Positions 25,138 through 33,727 of a DNA stretch of 64,000 bases are shown here, in pieces. Origin of the DNA: Streptomyces sp. NRRL S-646 (GTDB lineage: Bacteria > Actinomycetota > Actinomycetes > Streptomycetales > Streptomycetaceae); the NCBI RefSeq assembly GCF_000720765.1, contig NZ_JODC01000011.1, positions 124,001 through 188,000 on the forward strand. The letters run 5' to 3'. The position numbers and the translations under genes are program-made. The notes under the pieces are model-generated. The model was not told where the DNA came from. It ran no database searches and was given only the letters and a program-made list of their open reading frames with translations. The stretch's first letter is position 1, and every line of letters starts with the position of its first letter.

Positions 25138-26061
25138 TCAGAGAGTGGGCGCCACTTCGGCGCCGAAGGCCGCCATCTGGTCGGTGAGTTCGGTGCGGCT
25201 GCGGCTGCGGAACCGCACCTGGATCTGGTGCACGCCCATCGCGCGGTACGCCCGCAGGGACTCGGCGAGCGCGTCCGGAGGGCCGGTGAGAGTACGGCGG
25301 CCGACGTCCCAGGCGGGTGTGCCGAGGTAGAGCGGCTCGGTGATGGCACCCATGGTGAACGGCTCATCGAGGTCAGCCTCGTCCCGCAGCCGCCGTATCC
25401 GCTCGATCTGTGCGGGCAGCCGGTCCCGTGGGTCGCCCTGCGGCAGCCAGCCGTCGCCCTTGAGGGCGGCGCGGCGCACGGCTGCCGGGGACGATCCACC
25501 GACCCACACCGGCACGCACTCCTGGGCCGGCCGCGGCTGCTGCCCCAGCCCCTCGAAGTCGTAGAGCTTGCCGTGGTGTTCGGGGAACTCGTCCGGGCCG
25601 AGGGCGGCACGCAGCGCGTCGATCGACTCGTCGAGGACGGCCCCGCGCCGGTCGAATTCGACGCCGAGCACCTCGAACTCCTCCCGCACATGCCCGGCGC
25701 CGACGCCGAGGATCAGGCGGCCGCCCGCCAGATGGTCGAGGGTGGCGTACTGCTTGGCCGTCAGCAGCGGATGCCGTAGGCCCACGACGGCCACGTGGCT
25801 GAGCAGCCGTACCCGCTCGGTCACGCCCGCCAGGAAGCCGAGGGTGGCGACGGGGTCGTACCAGACCGTGCTCATGGCGGGGGCCAGCCGGCGCGGGATC
25901 GCGACGTGGTCGCAGCTCGCGAGGTAGCCGAAGCCGGCGCGGTCGGCGGTACGGGCGATCTCCACCAGGTCCTCGGGGCCGGCGCCGGCCTCCCAGCCCT
26001 CGGCGTAGATGGTGCTCTGGGACTGGACGGGCAGCTGCATCCCGTACGTCAGGGCACTCAC
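25138..26061 (-). CDS. LLM class F420-dependent oxidoreductase (TIGR03619-like)
   Basis: A 307-aa luciferase-like TIM barrel. It contains FGYLASCDHVAIPRRLAP, TLDHLAGGRLILGVGAGHVREEFEVLG and WVGGSSPAAVRRAALKGDGWLP, the standard order for F420-using members. It should carry out a hydride transfer on an operon-specific substrate. The GTG start overlaps the TGA of the upstream amidohydrolase (GTGA, 26058-26061), so translation is coupled. It is the middle gene of the operon controlled by the operator at 27311. Confidence 0.85.
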   Translation of the reverse strand: MSALTYGMQLPVQSQSTIYAEGWEAGAGPEDLVEIARTADRAGFGYLASCDHVAIPRRLAPAMSTVWYDPVATLGFLAGVTERVRLLSHVAVVGLRHPLLTAKQYATLDHLAGGRLILGVGAGHVREEFEVLGVEFDRRGAVLDESIDALRAALGPDEFPEHHGKLYDFEGLGQQPRPAQECVPVWVGGSSPAAVRRAALKGDGWLPQGDPRDRLPAQIERIRRLRDEADLDEPFTMGAITEPLYLGTPAWDVGRRTLTGPPDALAESLRAYRAMGVHQIQVRFRSRSRTELTDQMAAFGAEVAPTL

Positions 26062-27290
26062 CGCCAGAGCCCCTCAGGGGTGAGCCCCAGCAGTTCGACG
26101 GCGTTCCCGCGCACGATCCGCTCCACCACCGCCGGGTCGAGGTGGCCCATCTGCGCCTCGCCGACCTGCCTGGACTTCGGCCAGGTGGAGTCGGAGTGGG
26201 GGTAGTCGGTCTCGTAGAGGACGTTGCCGACGCCGATCGCATCGAGGTTCTTCAGCCCGAAGGCGTCGTCGAAGAAGCAGCCGTACACGTGCTCGGCGAA
26301 GAGTTCGGACGGCGGGCGGTGGACCTTGTCGGCGACGCCGCCCCAGCCGCGGTTCTCCTCCCAGACGACGTCGGCGCGTTCGAGGATGTACGGGATCCAG
26401 CCGATCTGGCCCTCCGCATACATGATCCTGAGATTCGGGAAGCGTTCGAACTTGCCGCTCATCAGCCAGTCGACCATCGAGAAACAGCAGTTGGCGAAGG
26501 TGATGGTGGAACCCACGGCGGGCGGGGCGTCCTTGGACGTCGAGGGCATACGGCTGCTGGAGCCGATGTGCATGGCGATGACCGTGCCCGTCTCGTCGCA
26601 CGCGGCGAGGAAGGGGTCCCAGTCGTCGGAGTGGACGGAGGGGAGGCCGAGGTGCGGGGGTATCTCGGAGAAGGCGACGGCGCGGACCCCGCGGGCGGCG
26701 TTGCGCCGGACCTCCGCCGCCGCGAGTTCGGCGTCCCAGAGCGGGATGAGGGTGAGGGGTATGAGCCGGCCCTGGGCCTGCGGCCCGCACCACTCCTCCA
26801 CCATCCAGTCGTTGTAGGCCTGGACACAGAGCAGGCCCAGCTCGTGGTCCTTCGCCTCGGTGAAGGTCTGGCCGCAGAAGCGCGGGAAGCTCGGGAAGCA
26901 GACGGAGGACTGGACGTGGTTGACGTCCATGTCGGCGAGGCGCTGCGGGACGTCGTACGAGCCCGGTCGCATCTGCTCGTAGGTGATGACCTCGAGTTTG
27001 ATCTCGTCCCTGCTGTAGCCGACCGCGGTGTCGAGACGGGTGAGGGGACGCTGGAGGCCCTCGTACAGCCACCAGTCGCCGAGGGGTCCGTCGTCGCCGG
27101 GGGCGCCCATCACGGGACGGAAGCGGCCACCGAGGAAGGAGATCTCCTTCAGCGGGGCGCGGACTATGCGGGGGCCGGTGTCGAGGTACTTCTTCGGCAG
27201 GCGGCTCTGCCAGACGTCGGCGGGCTCCACGGTGTGGTCGTCGACGGAGATGATCAGCGGGAAGTCCGGGAAGTCCTTGGTGGTCTCCAT
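26058..27290 (-). CDS. amidohydrolase family protein (amidohydrolase_2 type)
   Basis: A 410-aa TIM-barrel hydrolase of the decarboxylase/hydrolase group. It begins PLIISVDDHTVEPADVWQSRLP and has a catalytic core that includes YAEGQIGWIPYILERADVVW and YETDYPHSDSTWPKSR (conserved acidic and His residues near the C-terminus). Relatives act on cyclic or carboxylated substrates with one metal ion. The start is ATG 27290, or GTG 27299 with MTA in front; neither has a clear ribosome binding site, so the message may be leaderless. The operator at 27311 is only 20 bp upstream. It heads an operon with an LLM oxidoreductase and an SDR. Confidence 0.8.
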   Translation of the reverse strand: METTKDFPDFPLIISVDDHTVEPADVWQSRLPKKYLDTGPRIVRAPLKEISFLGGRFRPVMGAPGDDGPLGDWWLYEGLQRPLTRLDTAVGYSRDEIKLEVITYEQMRPGSYDVPQRLADMDVNHVQSSVCFPSFPRFCGQTFTEAKDHELGLLCVQAYNDWMVEEWCGPQAQGRLIPLTLIPLWDAELAAAEVRRNAARGVRAVAFSEIPPHLGLPSVHSDDWDPFLAACDETGTVIAMHIGSSSRMPSTSKDAPPAVGSTITFANCCFSMVDWLMSGKFERFPNLRIMYAEGQIGWIPYILERADVVWEENRGWGGVADKVHRPPSELFAEHVYGCFFDDAFGLKNLDAIGVGNVLYETDYPHSDSTWPKSRQVGEAQMGHLDPAVVERIVRGNAVELLGLTPEGLWR

Positions 27291-27310
27291 GGCGGTCACG
27301 GTAGCGCCGA

Positions 27311-27327
27311 TCTGACGGTCCGTCAGC
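27311..27327. promoter_or_regulatory. 17-bp regulon operator, copy 4
   Basis: TCTGACG-GTC-CGTCAGC has one mismatch in the outer base. It lies 20 bp before the amidohydrolase ATG, where it would overlap or closely flank the transcription start. It is also in the 232-bp gap before afsR on the other strand. Confidence 0.8.
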
Positions 27328-27521
27328 TATGTGGTTGCGGGTGCTTGGAGGCTTCTTGTTGCTCGGGTCTGTCGGTATCTGTGCCAAGAGGTGTGCGAAG
27401 AGCAGGTGAGGGCCTTGTGATATCCCGCGCGTCTGCCTGTGTGAGCGCTCTCCACAGCTGACGCATCCGCCATGAACAAGGCAAACTGACGTAGTTGCCC
27501 ACTGTGTCTAGGGAGACGGCG

Positions 27522-30473
27522 ATGGACGGTGTACCGCGAGTGCCGGAACAGAGGCGGGCCGGCTCCTCTGCGGAGCCTGCCCCGCTGAGCTTCGGCGTGC
27601 TCGGTCCGGTACGAGCCCGACGCGGAACGGAGCAGCTGAGCACCGGCTCCCCGCAGCAACGTGCCCTGCTCGCCGCCCTGCTGCTGCGCGAGGGCCGCAC
27701 GGCCACCGCGGGCGAGCTGATCGACGCCGTGTGGGGCGAGGAACCGCCTTCGCAGGCCCTCGCCGCGCTGCGGACGTACGCCTCCCGGCTGCGCAAGGTG
27801 CTGGACCCGGGGGTCCTGGTGAGCGAGTCCGGCGGGTACGCGGTGCGCGGGCTGGCCGAGGGCGCCCTCGACCTGGCCGTGGCACAGGACCTGGCGGCCG
27901 AGGCGGAGAAGGCGAGGAACGCCGGGGACCTGTGCCACGCCCGTGAGGCGCTCGGCCGCGCCCTGGCACTGTGGGACGGCGAGGTGCTGGCCGGCGTACC
28001 CGGCCCGTACGCGGAGGCACAGCGGGTCCGCCTGGAGGAGTGGCGGCTCCAACTCCTCGAATCCCGCCTGGACATGGACCTGGAGCAGGGCTGCCACGCG
28101 GAGGCGGTGTCGGAGCTGACCGCCCTCACCGCGGCCCACCCGCTGCGCGAGCGCCTGCGCGAACTGCTGATGCTGGCGCTGTATCGCAGCGGCCGCCAGG
28201 CGGAGGCACTGGCCGTGTACGCGGACACCCGCCGCCTGCTGGCGGACGAGCTGGGGGTGGACCCGCGGCCGGGGCTGCGGGAGCTGCAGCAGCGGATCCT
28301 GCGGGCGGACCCGGGTCTTGCGGAGCCGCCGTCCCCGCAGGCCGAGCCGGCCGCCGCCCCGGTCCGCCCCGCCCAACTGCCCGCCACCGTCCCCGACTTC
28401 ACCGGGCGGGCGGCCTTCGTCCAAGAGCTCAGCGAGGTGCTGTCCTCGGCCGAGGGACGTGTGATGGCGGTGTCGGCGCTGGCGGGCATCGGCGGCGTCG
28501 GCAAGACGACCCTCGCGGTGCACGTCGCCCACCAGGCCCGGGCGGCCTTCCCGGACGGGCAGCTGTACGTCGACCTCCAGGGCGCCGGCGCCCGGTCGGC
28601 GGAGCCGGAGACCGTCCTCGGCTCCTTCCTGCGCGCCCTGGGCACGGCCGACTCGGCCATCCCGGACTCCCTGGCGGAGCGGGCGGCGCTGTACCGCTCG
28701 GTCCTGGACGGCCGCCGGGTCCTGGTCCTGCTCGACAACGCACGGGACGCGGCGCAGGTCCGCCCGCTGCTGCCCGGCACGGAGGGCTGTGCGGCGCTGG
28801 TGACCTCACGGGTGCGGATGGTCGACCTCGCCGGGGCCCATCTGGTGGACCTGGACGTGATGTCCCCCGACGAGGCGCTGTCGCTCTTCACGAAGATCGT
28901 GGGCGAGGAGCGGGTGGCGAGCGAGCGCGAGGCCGCCCTGGACGTGGTGGCGGCCTGCGGTTTCCTGCCGCTGGCGATCCGCATCGCGGCATCCCGGCTG
29001 GCGGCCCGACGCACCTGGACGGTTTCCGTACTGGCCGCGAAGCTCGCCGACGAGCGCAGGCGCCTGGACGAACTGCAGGCCGGCGACCTGGCGGTCAAGG
29101 CGACCTTCGAGCTGGGCTACGGCGCGCTGGAGCCCGCCCAGGCACGGGCGTTCCGGCTGCTGGGCCTCGCGGACGGGCCGGACATGTCGCTGGCGGCGGC
29201 CGCGGCGGTCCTCGACCTCCCCCTGGAGGAGACGGAGGACCTGCTGGAGTCGCTGGTCGACACCTCGCTGCTGGAGTCGGCGGCTCCCGGCCGCTACCGG
29301 TACCACGACCTGGTGCGGCTCTACGCGCGTGCGTGCGCCGAGCGGGACGAGTGGCCGCCCAGCGAGCGCGATGCCGCGATGTCGCGGCTGCTGGACTTCT
29401 ACCTGGCGACGGCGTCGGAGGTCTATCTGATCGAACGGCCCGGGGACCGGCTGGTGGACCACCTTGAGCACGCCGCCCACCCGGGGCTGAGCTTCTCGGA
29501 CCGGCACGCGGCGCAGGACTGGCTCTACTCCGAGGCGGTCTCCCTGCTGGCGTGCGTACGCCAGTCGGCACGGCCCGGGACCATCCGCAGGGCCGTCGAC
29601 GTGCTGTGGGCGGCGGTCGACCTGGCGGAGTCGGGTGCCAACTCCCGGGAGTACGAGGCGGTCGCCGCACGTCTGCTGGAGGTGGCGCAGGAGGCACGGG
29701 AGCCGCGCGCCCAGGCCCGGGCACTGATCACCCTGGCCTACGCCCACAGCCTCACCGGCCGTTTCGACTCCGCCGACGAGGGAGCCGCCCAGGCCCACGA
29801 ACTGGCCCTCGGCTCCCGCGACCGGCTGGCCGGCTGCTGGTCGTCCAACATCCTCGGCGTGATCGCGATGTACCAGAGCCGCTACGAGGACAGCGAACAG
29901 CACTTCACCCGCGCCGCGGAGAACTTCCGGGCCGTTGGGGACCGTTCGGGAGAGGCGAGCGCCCTGTGCAACCTGTCGCGCACGCATCTGGCCACCGGCC
30001 GCACGGACAGCGCGGTCGCCCTGGCCGAACAGGGCACCGCCATGTACGACGGCATGGGGCACGACCTGAAGGGCGCCAACGGCCGCTACGCGCTGGGCCT
30101 CGCGCTCACCAGCAGCGGGCGGCTGGGCGAGGCGACCGAGTGCCTGCAGCAGGCCCTGCTGGTGTTCCGGGAGAGCCGGCAGCGCCTGTGGGAGGGGATG
30201 ACCCTCTTCCGTCTGGCCGAGCTCGGTCTCGCGGCCGGGCTCCCCGCCCAGGCGGCGGCGGACGCCGAGACGGCGCTGACGCTGCTGCGCGGCATCGGCG
30301 GGGAATGGCGGCGGGGCAACGTCCTCACGGTCCTCGGGCGCGCCCTCAACGGCATCGGCCACCTCGACCGGGCGCAGGTGTGCTGGCGTGAGGCCCTGGA
30401 CATCTTCGAGGCGCTGGACGCGCCGGAGGCGGACGAGGTACGGGGGCTGCTGACACCGAAGGCGGTCGCCTGA
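27522..30473 (+). CDS. afsR: AfsR, SARP family global regulator of secondary metabolism
   Basis: A 983-aa regulator. It has an OmpR-type winged helix and bacterial transcriptional activation domain (about 20-265, with LLREGRTATAGELIDAVWG), an NB-ARC ATPase with Walker A GIGGVGKTT (322-330) and a C-terminal TPR region. In S. coelicolor AfsR is phosphorylated on Ser/Thr by AfsK, binds the afsS promoter and thereby raises antibiotic production; length (993 aa there) and opening (MDGxPRVPEQRR) agree. The ATG at 27522 has GGGAG 6 nt upstream. afsS follows on the same strand, with the predicted AfsR site just after the afsR stop codon. Confidence 0.95.
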   Translation: MDGVPRVPEQRRAGSSAEPAPLSFGVLGPVRARRGTEQLSTGSPQQRALLAALLLREGRTATAGELIDAVWGEEPPSQALAALRTYASRLRKVLDPGVLVSESGGYAVRGLAEGALDLAVAQDLAAEAEKARNAGDLCHAREALGRALALWDGEVLAGVPGPYAEAQRVRLEEWRLQLLESRLDMDLEQGCHAEAVSELTALTAAHPLRERLRELLMLALYRSGRQAEALAVYADTRRLLADELGVDPRPGLRELQQRILRADPGLAEPPSPQAEPAAAPVRPAQLPATVPDFTGRAAFVQELSEVLSSAEGRVMAVSALAGIGGVGKTTLAVHVAHQARAAFPDGQLYVDLQGAGARSAEPETVLGSFLRALGTADSAIPDSLAERAALYRSVLDGRRVLVLLDNARDAAQVRPLLPGTEGCAALVTSRVRMVDLAGAHLVDLDVMSPDEALSLFTKIVGEERVASEREAALDVVAACGFLPLAIRIAASRLAARRTWTVSVLAAKLADERRRLDELQAGDLAVKATFELGYGALEPAQARAFRLLGLADGPDMSLAAAAAVLDLPLEETEDLLESLVDTSLLESAAPGRYRYHDLVRLYARACAERDEWPPSERDAAMSRLLDFYLATASEVYLIERPGDRLVDHLEHAAHPGLSFSDRHAAQDWLYSEAVSLLACVRQSARPGTIRRAVDVLWAAVDLAESGANSREYEAVAARLLEVAQEAREPRAQARALITLAYAHSLTGRFDSADEGAAQAHELALGSRDRLAGCWSSNILGVIAMYQSRYEDSEQHFTRAAENFRAVGDRSGEASALCNLSRTHLATGRTDSAVALAEQGTAMYDGMGHDLKGANGRYALGLALTSSGRLGEATECLQQALLVFRESRQRLWEGMTLFRLAELGLAAGLPAQAAADAETALTLLRGIGGEWRRGNVLTVLGRALNGIGHLDRAQVCWREALDIFEALDAPEADEVRGLLTPKAVA

Positions 30474-30478
30474 GCGGC

Positions 30479-30496
30479 GTTCATCGTTCGTTTATC
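30479..30496 (+). promoter_or_regulatory. AfsR/PhoP-type direct repeat upstream of afsS
   Basis: GTTCATC (30479-30485) and GTTTATC (30490-30496) are spaced 11 bp apart. In S. coelicolor the afsS promoter carries direct repeats of this kind, bound by AfsR and by PhoP (PHO box). The site starts 6 bp after the afsR TGA and 185 bp before the afsS ATG. I cannot fix the exact -10. Confidence 0.7.
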
Positions 30497-30663
30497 GCCG
30501 CCAGGCATTGTCTTCTGTGCCGGGCCGTCGCGTCGGGGGGCAGACGGAACGGCACGTGGCCGCGCCGTAAGGTGAACCGGCCTCAGGATCCGTCCGGCAG
30601 TCCTCGGGGGAGTTGCCGGGCGGATCTTGCCATCCAGCGCACCACTTCAGGGGAGATCGAGAG

Positions 30664-30849
30664 ATGAGCGACCAGAACAGCACCGACAACATCCACGTGA
30701 CGGACGAGCCGCTGAAGGCGACGGCCAAGGACACCGGCACGGTGACCACGGACAACATCCACGTCACGGACGAACCGCTCACCGCGACGGCCAAGGACAC
30801 CGGCACGGTGACCACGGACAACATCCACGTCACGGACGAGCCCGCCTGA
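30664..30849 (+). CDS. afsS: AfsS, small regulatory protein
   Basis: A 61-aa hydrophilic protein made almost entirely of a 22-aa repeat: TDNIHVTDEP at residues 7-16, 29-38 and 51-60, separated by an ATAKDTGTVT linker. AfsS in S. coelicolor (63 aa) carries the same kind of T-NIHVTDEP repeats and is the target through which AfsR stimulates actinorhodin and undecylprodigiosin production; its molecular action is unclear. It starts at ATG 30664 with GGGGAG about 9 nt upstream and ends just before a perfect terminator. Confidence 0.95.
   Translation: MSDQNSTDNIHVTDEPLKATAKDTGTVTTDNIHVTDEPLTATAKDTGTVTTDNIHVTDEPA
30682..30843 (+). repeat. 66-bp tandem repeat within afsS
   Basis: Units 30682-30747 and 30748-30813 differ at only a few positions; a third partial unit (30814-30843) completes the array. 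Near-identity at synonymous sites suggests recent expansion or gene conversion. It encodes the TDNIHVTDEP modules. Confidence 0.85.
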
Positions 30850-30872
30850 CCGCACCACCTCCGGACGGGGAA

Positions 30873-30909
30873 CGGCCGCGGTGGCTCGGAGGGGGAGCCA
30901 CCGCGGCCG
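30873..30909. terminator. bidirectional 15-bp-stem terminator between afsS and the acyl-CoA ligase gene
   Basis: CGGCCGCGGTGGCTC (30873-30887) and its perfect complement (30895-30909) enclose a 7-nt loop. It lies 24 bp after the afsS stop and 10 bp beyond the stop of the convergent ligase gene. Confidence 0.9.
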
Positions 30910-30918
30910 AGGTGCATG

Positions 30919-32481
30919 TCAGGATCTGCGCAGCTCCCCCTTGACCACCTTCCCGCTCGCGTTCCGCGGCAGTTCCGCCACGAACTCCACCCACCTCGGC
31001 ACCTTGTAGTTCGCCATCTCGCGCCGGGCCCAGGCGATCAGGTCGTCCGAGGTCGTCGAGGAGTCCGGACGGCGCACCACGTACGCCTTCCCGACCTCGC
31101 CCAGCCGCGGATCCGGTACGCCGATCACGGCGACGTCGGCCACATCCGGGTGCAGGCCCAGCAGTTGCTCTATCTCCGCCGGGTAGGCGTTGAAGCCGCC
31201 GACGATGAACATGTCCTTGATCCGGTCGGTGATCCGCAGGTTCCCGTCCCCGTCGAGCACGCCCACGTCGCCGGTCCGCAGCCAGCCGTCCTCCGTCAGG
31301 ACCTCCGCCGTGCCGGCCTCGTCCTCGTAGTAGCCGCGCATGACGTTGAAGCCGCGGACCAGGACCTCGCCGGGCTCGCCGATCGGCGCCTCGACCCGCA
31401 CCTGGGTGCCCGGTATCGCGCGGCCGGACGTCGAGGCGATCACCGTGGGGTCGTCGCCGCGCCGGCACATCGTCACGATGCCGCTGGCCTCCGAGAGGCC
31501 GTACGCCGTCAGGACCGTCTCCACGCCCAGTTCCCCGCGCAGCCGCTCCACGAGTTGCAGCGGCACCACTGCCGCGCCCGTCACCACCAGCCGCAGCGCC
31601 GAGAGGTCGTGGGCGTCGCGGGCGGGGTGGTCCAGCAGGGACTGGTGCAGGGTCGGCGGGCCGGGCAGTACCGACACCCGTTCCGACGCGATGTTCGCGA
31701 GGGCCGTGTCGGTGTTGAACACCGGCTGGGGAATCATCGTCGCGCCGCGCATCAGACAGGCCAGGACTCCGGCCTTGTAACCGAAGGTGTGGAAGAAGGG
31801 GTTCACGATGAGGTAGCGGTCGCCCTGCCTCAACCCCGCCAGGTCGCACCAGATCTCGTACGCCCGCAGCGTCTGCGCATGTGTGATCACCGCGCCCTTG
31901 GGGCGGCCCGTCGTACCGGACGTGAAGACGATGTCCGACGGCGAGGAACCGTCCACCGCCGCCGAGCGCGCCCGCACTTCGGCCGGCCCGACCGCGTCCC
32001 CGCCCGCGAGGAAGTCCTTCCACGTGCGGAAGTCCTCGGGCGCGTCGTCCGACAGCACCACCACCTGATCGAGGTACGGCAGCCCGGGCCCCCGGTCGAC
32101 CGCCCGCCGCAGCGAGGCCACGTACGACGTCCCCAGGAACGCCCCCGTCACGAACAGCAGCCGTGCCCCGCTCCTGCGCAGCACGTCCGCCGCCTCCGCG
32201 CCCTTGAAGCGCGTGTTGATCGGCACGAGCACCGCCCCGGCCGACACCGCGCCCAGCGCCGCCACGATCCAGGCCGGCGAGTTCGGGGCCCAGATCGCGA
32301 CCCGGTCGCCCGGTGAGATGCCCGCCGCGACACAGGCCGCCGCCGACCGTTCGACGCGGGCGCCCAGTTCGCTGTACGAGATCCGGGTACGGCCCTCCAC
32401 CACCGCCTCGGTGTCCGCGTACCGCTCGGCCGCCGACCGGACGAGTCCCGGAATGCTGCCCCACTCCACGTCACCGCGCAC
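30919..32481 (-). CDS. AMP-forming acyl-CoA ligase, FadD3-like
   Basis: A 520-aa ANL-superfamily ligase. The ATP-binding motif is FTSGTTGRPKGAV (near residue 185); YGLSEASG, RTGDVGVLDGDGNLRITDRIKDMF and the C-terminal lysine in PRNASGKVVK follow. It activates a carboxylic acid to its CoA thioester in the cytosol. It resembles FadD3, which activates the ring-derived propanoate of sterol breakdown, but substrate identity is unproven. The ATG at 32481 is divergent from the thiolase gene, and two operators lie in the 95-bp gap. This cassette separates afsS from the afsK-side genes. Confidence 0.85.
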   Translation of the reverse strand: MRGDVEWGSIPGLVRSAAERYADTEAVVEGRTRISYSELGARVERSAAACVAAGISPGDRVAIWAPNSPAWIVAALGAVSAGAVLVPINTRFKGAEAADVLRRSGARLLFVTGAFLGTSYVASLRRAVDRGPGLPYLDQVVVLSDDAPEDFRTWKDFLAGGDAVGPAEVRARSAAVDGSSPSDIVFTSGTTGRPKGAVITHAQTLRAYEIWCDLAGLRQGDRYLIVNPFFHTFGYKAGVLACLMRGATMIPQPVFNTDTALANIASERVSVLPGPPTLHQSLLDHPARDAHDLSALRLVVTGAAVVPLQLVERLRGELGVETVLTAYGLSEASGIVTMCRRGDDPTVIASTSGRAIPGTQVRVEAPIGEPGEVLVRGFNVMRGYYEDEAGTAEVLTEDGWLRTGDVGVLDGDGNLRITDRIKDMFIVGGFNAYPAEIEQLLGLHPDVADVAVIGVPDPRLGEVGKAYVVRRPDSSTTSDDLIAWARREMANYKVPRWVEFVAELPRNASGKVVKGELRRS

Positions 32482-32503
32482 AACAGCCCCCTACGACCTA
32501 CTA

Positions 32504-32520
32504 GCTGACTACCCGTCAGA
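32504..32520. promoter_or_regulatory. 17-bp regulon operator, copy 5
   Basis: GCTGACT-ACC-CGTCAGA keeps CTGAC/GTCAG arms. It lies 22 bp before the acyl-CoA ligase ATG and 27 bp from copy 6, so each divergent gene has a near site. Confidence 0.7.
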
Positions 32521-32530
32521 TTAGCTGTAG

Positions 32531-32547
32531 CCTGACGCCCTGTCAGC
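32531..32547. promoter_or_regulatory. 17-bp regulon operator, copy 6
   Basis: CCTGACG-CCC-TGTCAGC has CTGAC/GTCAG arms. It lies 29 bp before the thiolase ATG at 32577. Confidence 0.75.
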
Positions 32548-32576
32548 TGTCCTGGCACCCTGCGGAGGTCCCCACC

Positions 32577-33725
32577 ATGGCCGGAATCAAGGACGCCACC
32601 GCGATCGTCGGCATCGGACGGACCCCCTTCGCCAAACGCCTCGACGAGGACGAACGGACCCTCGCCTGCCGTGCCGTCCTCGCCGCCCTCGACGACGCCG
32701 GTATCGCGCCCGGCGAGGTCGACGCGCTCGCCTCGTACACCATGGAGGAGACCGACGAGGTGGAGCTGGCGAAGGCCGTCGGCCTCGGTGACCTCACGTT
32801 CTTCAGCAGGATCGGGTACGGGGGCGGCGGTTCGTGCGCCACGGTCGCCCACCTCGCGGCCGCCATAGCCTCCGGTCAGGCCACGGTCGGCGTCGCCTGG
32901 CGCTCACGCAAACGGGGTTCCGGCCCCCGCCCCTGGAAGAACACCACCGTCCAACTGCCCACCCCCGCCCAGTGGACCCGCCCCTTCGGTCTGCTCCGCC
33001 CCGCGGACGAGATCGCCATGCTGACGCGCCGCTACATGCACGAGTACGGCGCGACCCGCGACCACCTCTTCAACGTCGCCCTCGCCTGCCGCAACCGCGC
33101 CAACCAGAACCCCGCCGCCGTGATGTACGAGCGGCCCCTGACCCGCGAGATGTACATGACCTCCCGCTGGATCAGCGAGCCGCTCTGCCTCTTCGACAAC
33201 TGCCTGGAAACAGATGGCGCGTTGGCGTGCGTGGTGGTCTCCCGCGAGCGCGCCCGGGACTGCAGACGGGCGCCCGTCTACGTCCACTCCGCCGCCCAGG
33301 GCCTGCCCGCCCAGCACCACGGCATGGTCAACTACTGGAACGACGACCCGCTCACCGGCCCCGCCTGGACCGCCGCCCGGCACCTGTGGAAACACGCGGA
33401 CTTCACGCCCCAGGACGTCGACGTGGCCCAGATCTACGACGCGTTCACCGCGCTCATACCGCTCTCCCTGGAGGGCTACGGCTTCTGCGGCCGCGGCGAG
33501 GGCGGAGCGTTCACCGAGCAGGGGGCCCTGGAGATCGGCGGGCGGCTGCCCCTCAACACCAGTGGCGGCGGGCTGAGCGAGGCCTACGTCCACGGGTTCA
33601 ATCTCATCACCGAAGGCGTACGGCAGCTCCGCGGCACCAGCACCGCCCAGGTCCCGGACGCCGCCACCTGCCTCGTCACCGCCGGTGAAGGCGTCCCCAC
33701 CTCCGCCCTTCTGCTGAGGAGTTGA
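32577..33725 (+). CDS. thiolase-like acyl-CoA lyase (Ltp2/SCP2-thiolase type)
   Basis: A 382-aa thiolase-fold protein. It starts KDATAIVGIGRTPFAKRLDED and has YGGGGSCATVAH, QIYDAFTALIPLSLEGYGFCGRGEGGAF and a C-terminal NTSGGGLSEAYVHG in place of the usual GHPxG histidine motif. That pattern fits Ltp2-like aldolases, which with a DUF35 protein remove a three-carbon unit by retro-aldol cleavage rather than thiolysis. The DUF35 gene starts 2 nt after its stop, and an enoyl-CoA hydratase gene follows, so the three form one operon. Operators lie just upstream. Confidence 0.8.
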   Translation: MAGIKDATAIVGIGRTPFAKRLDEDERTLACRAVLAALDDAGIAPGEVDALASYTMEETDEVELAKAVGLGDLTFFSRIGYGGGGSCATVAHLAAAIASGQATVGVAWRSRKRGSGPRPWKNTTVQLPTPAQWTRPFGLLRPADEIAMLTRRYMHEYGATRDHLFNVALACRNRANQNPAAVMYERPLTREMYMTSRWISEPLCLFDNCLETDGALACVVVSRERARDCRRAPVYVHSAAQGLPAQHHGMVNYWNDDPLTGPAWTAARHLWKHADFTPQDVDVAQIYDAFTALIPLSLEGYGFCGRGEGGAFTEQGALEIGGRLPLNTSGGGLSEAYVHGFNLITEGVRQLRGTSTAQVPDAATCLVTAGEGVPTSALLLRS

Positions 33726-33727
33726 CC

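Noticed and set aside
27323..29098. 591-codon minus-strand frame across the afsR 5' half
   Set aside because: It is Ser/Arg-rich antisense of afsR, with no start signal.
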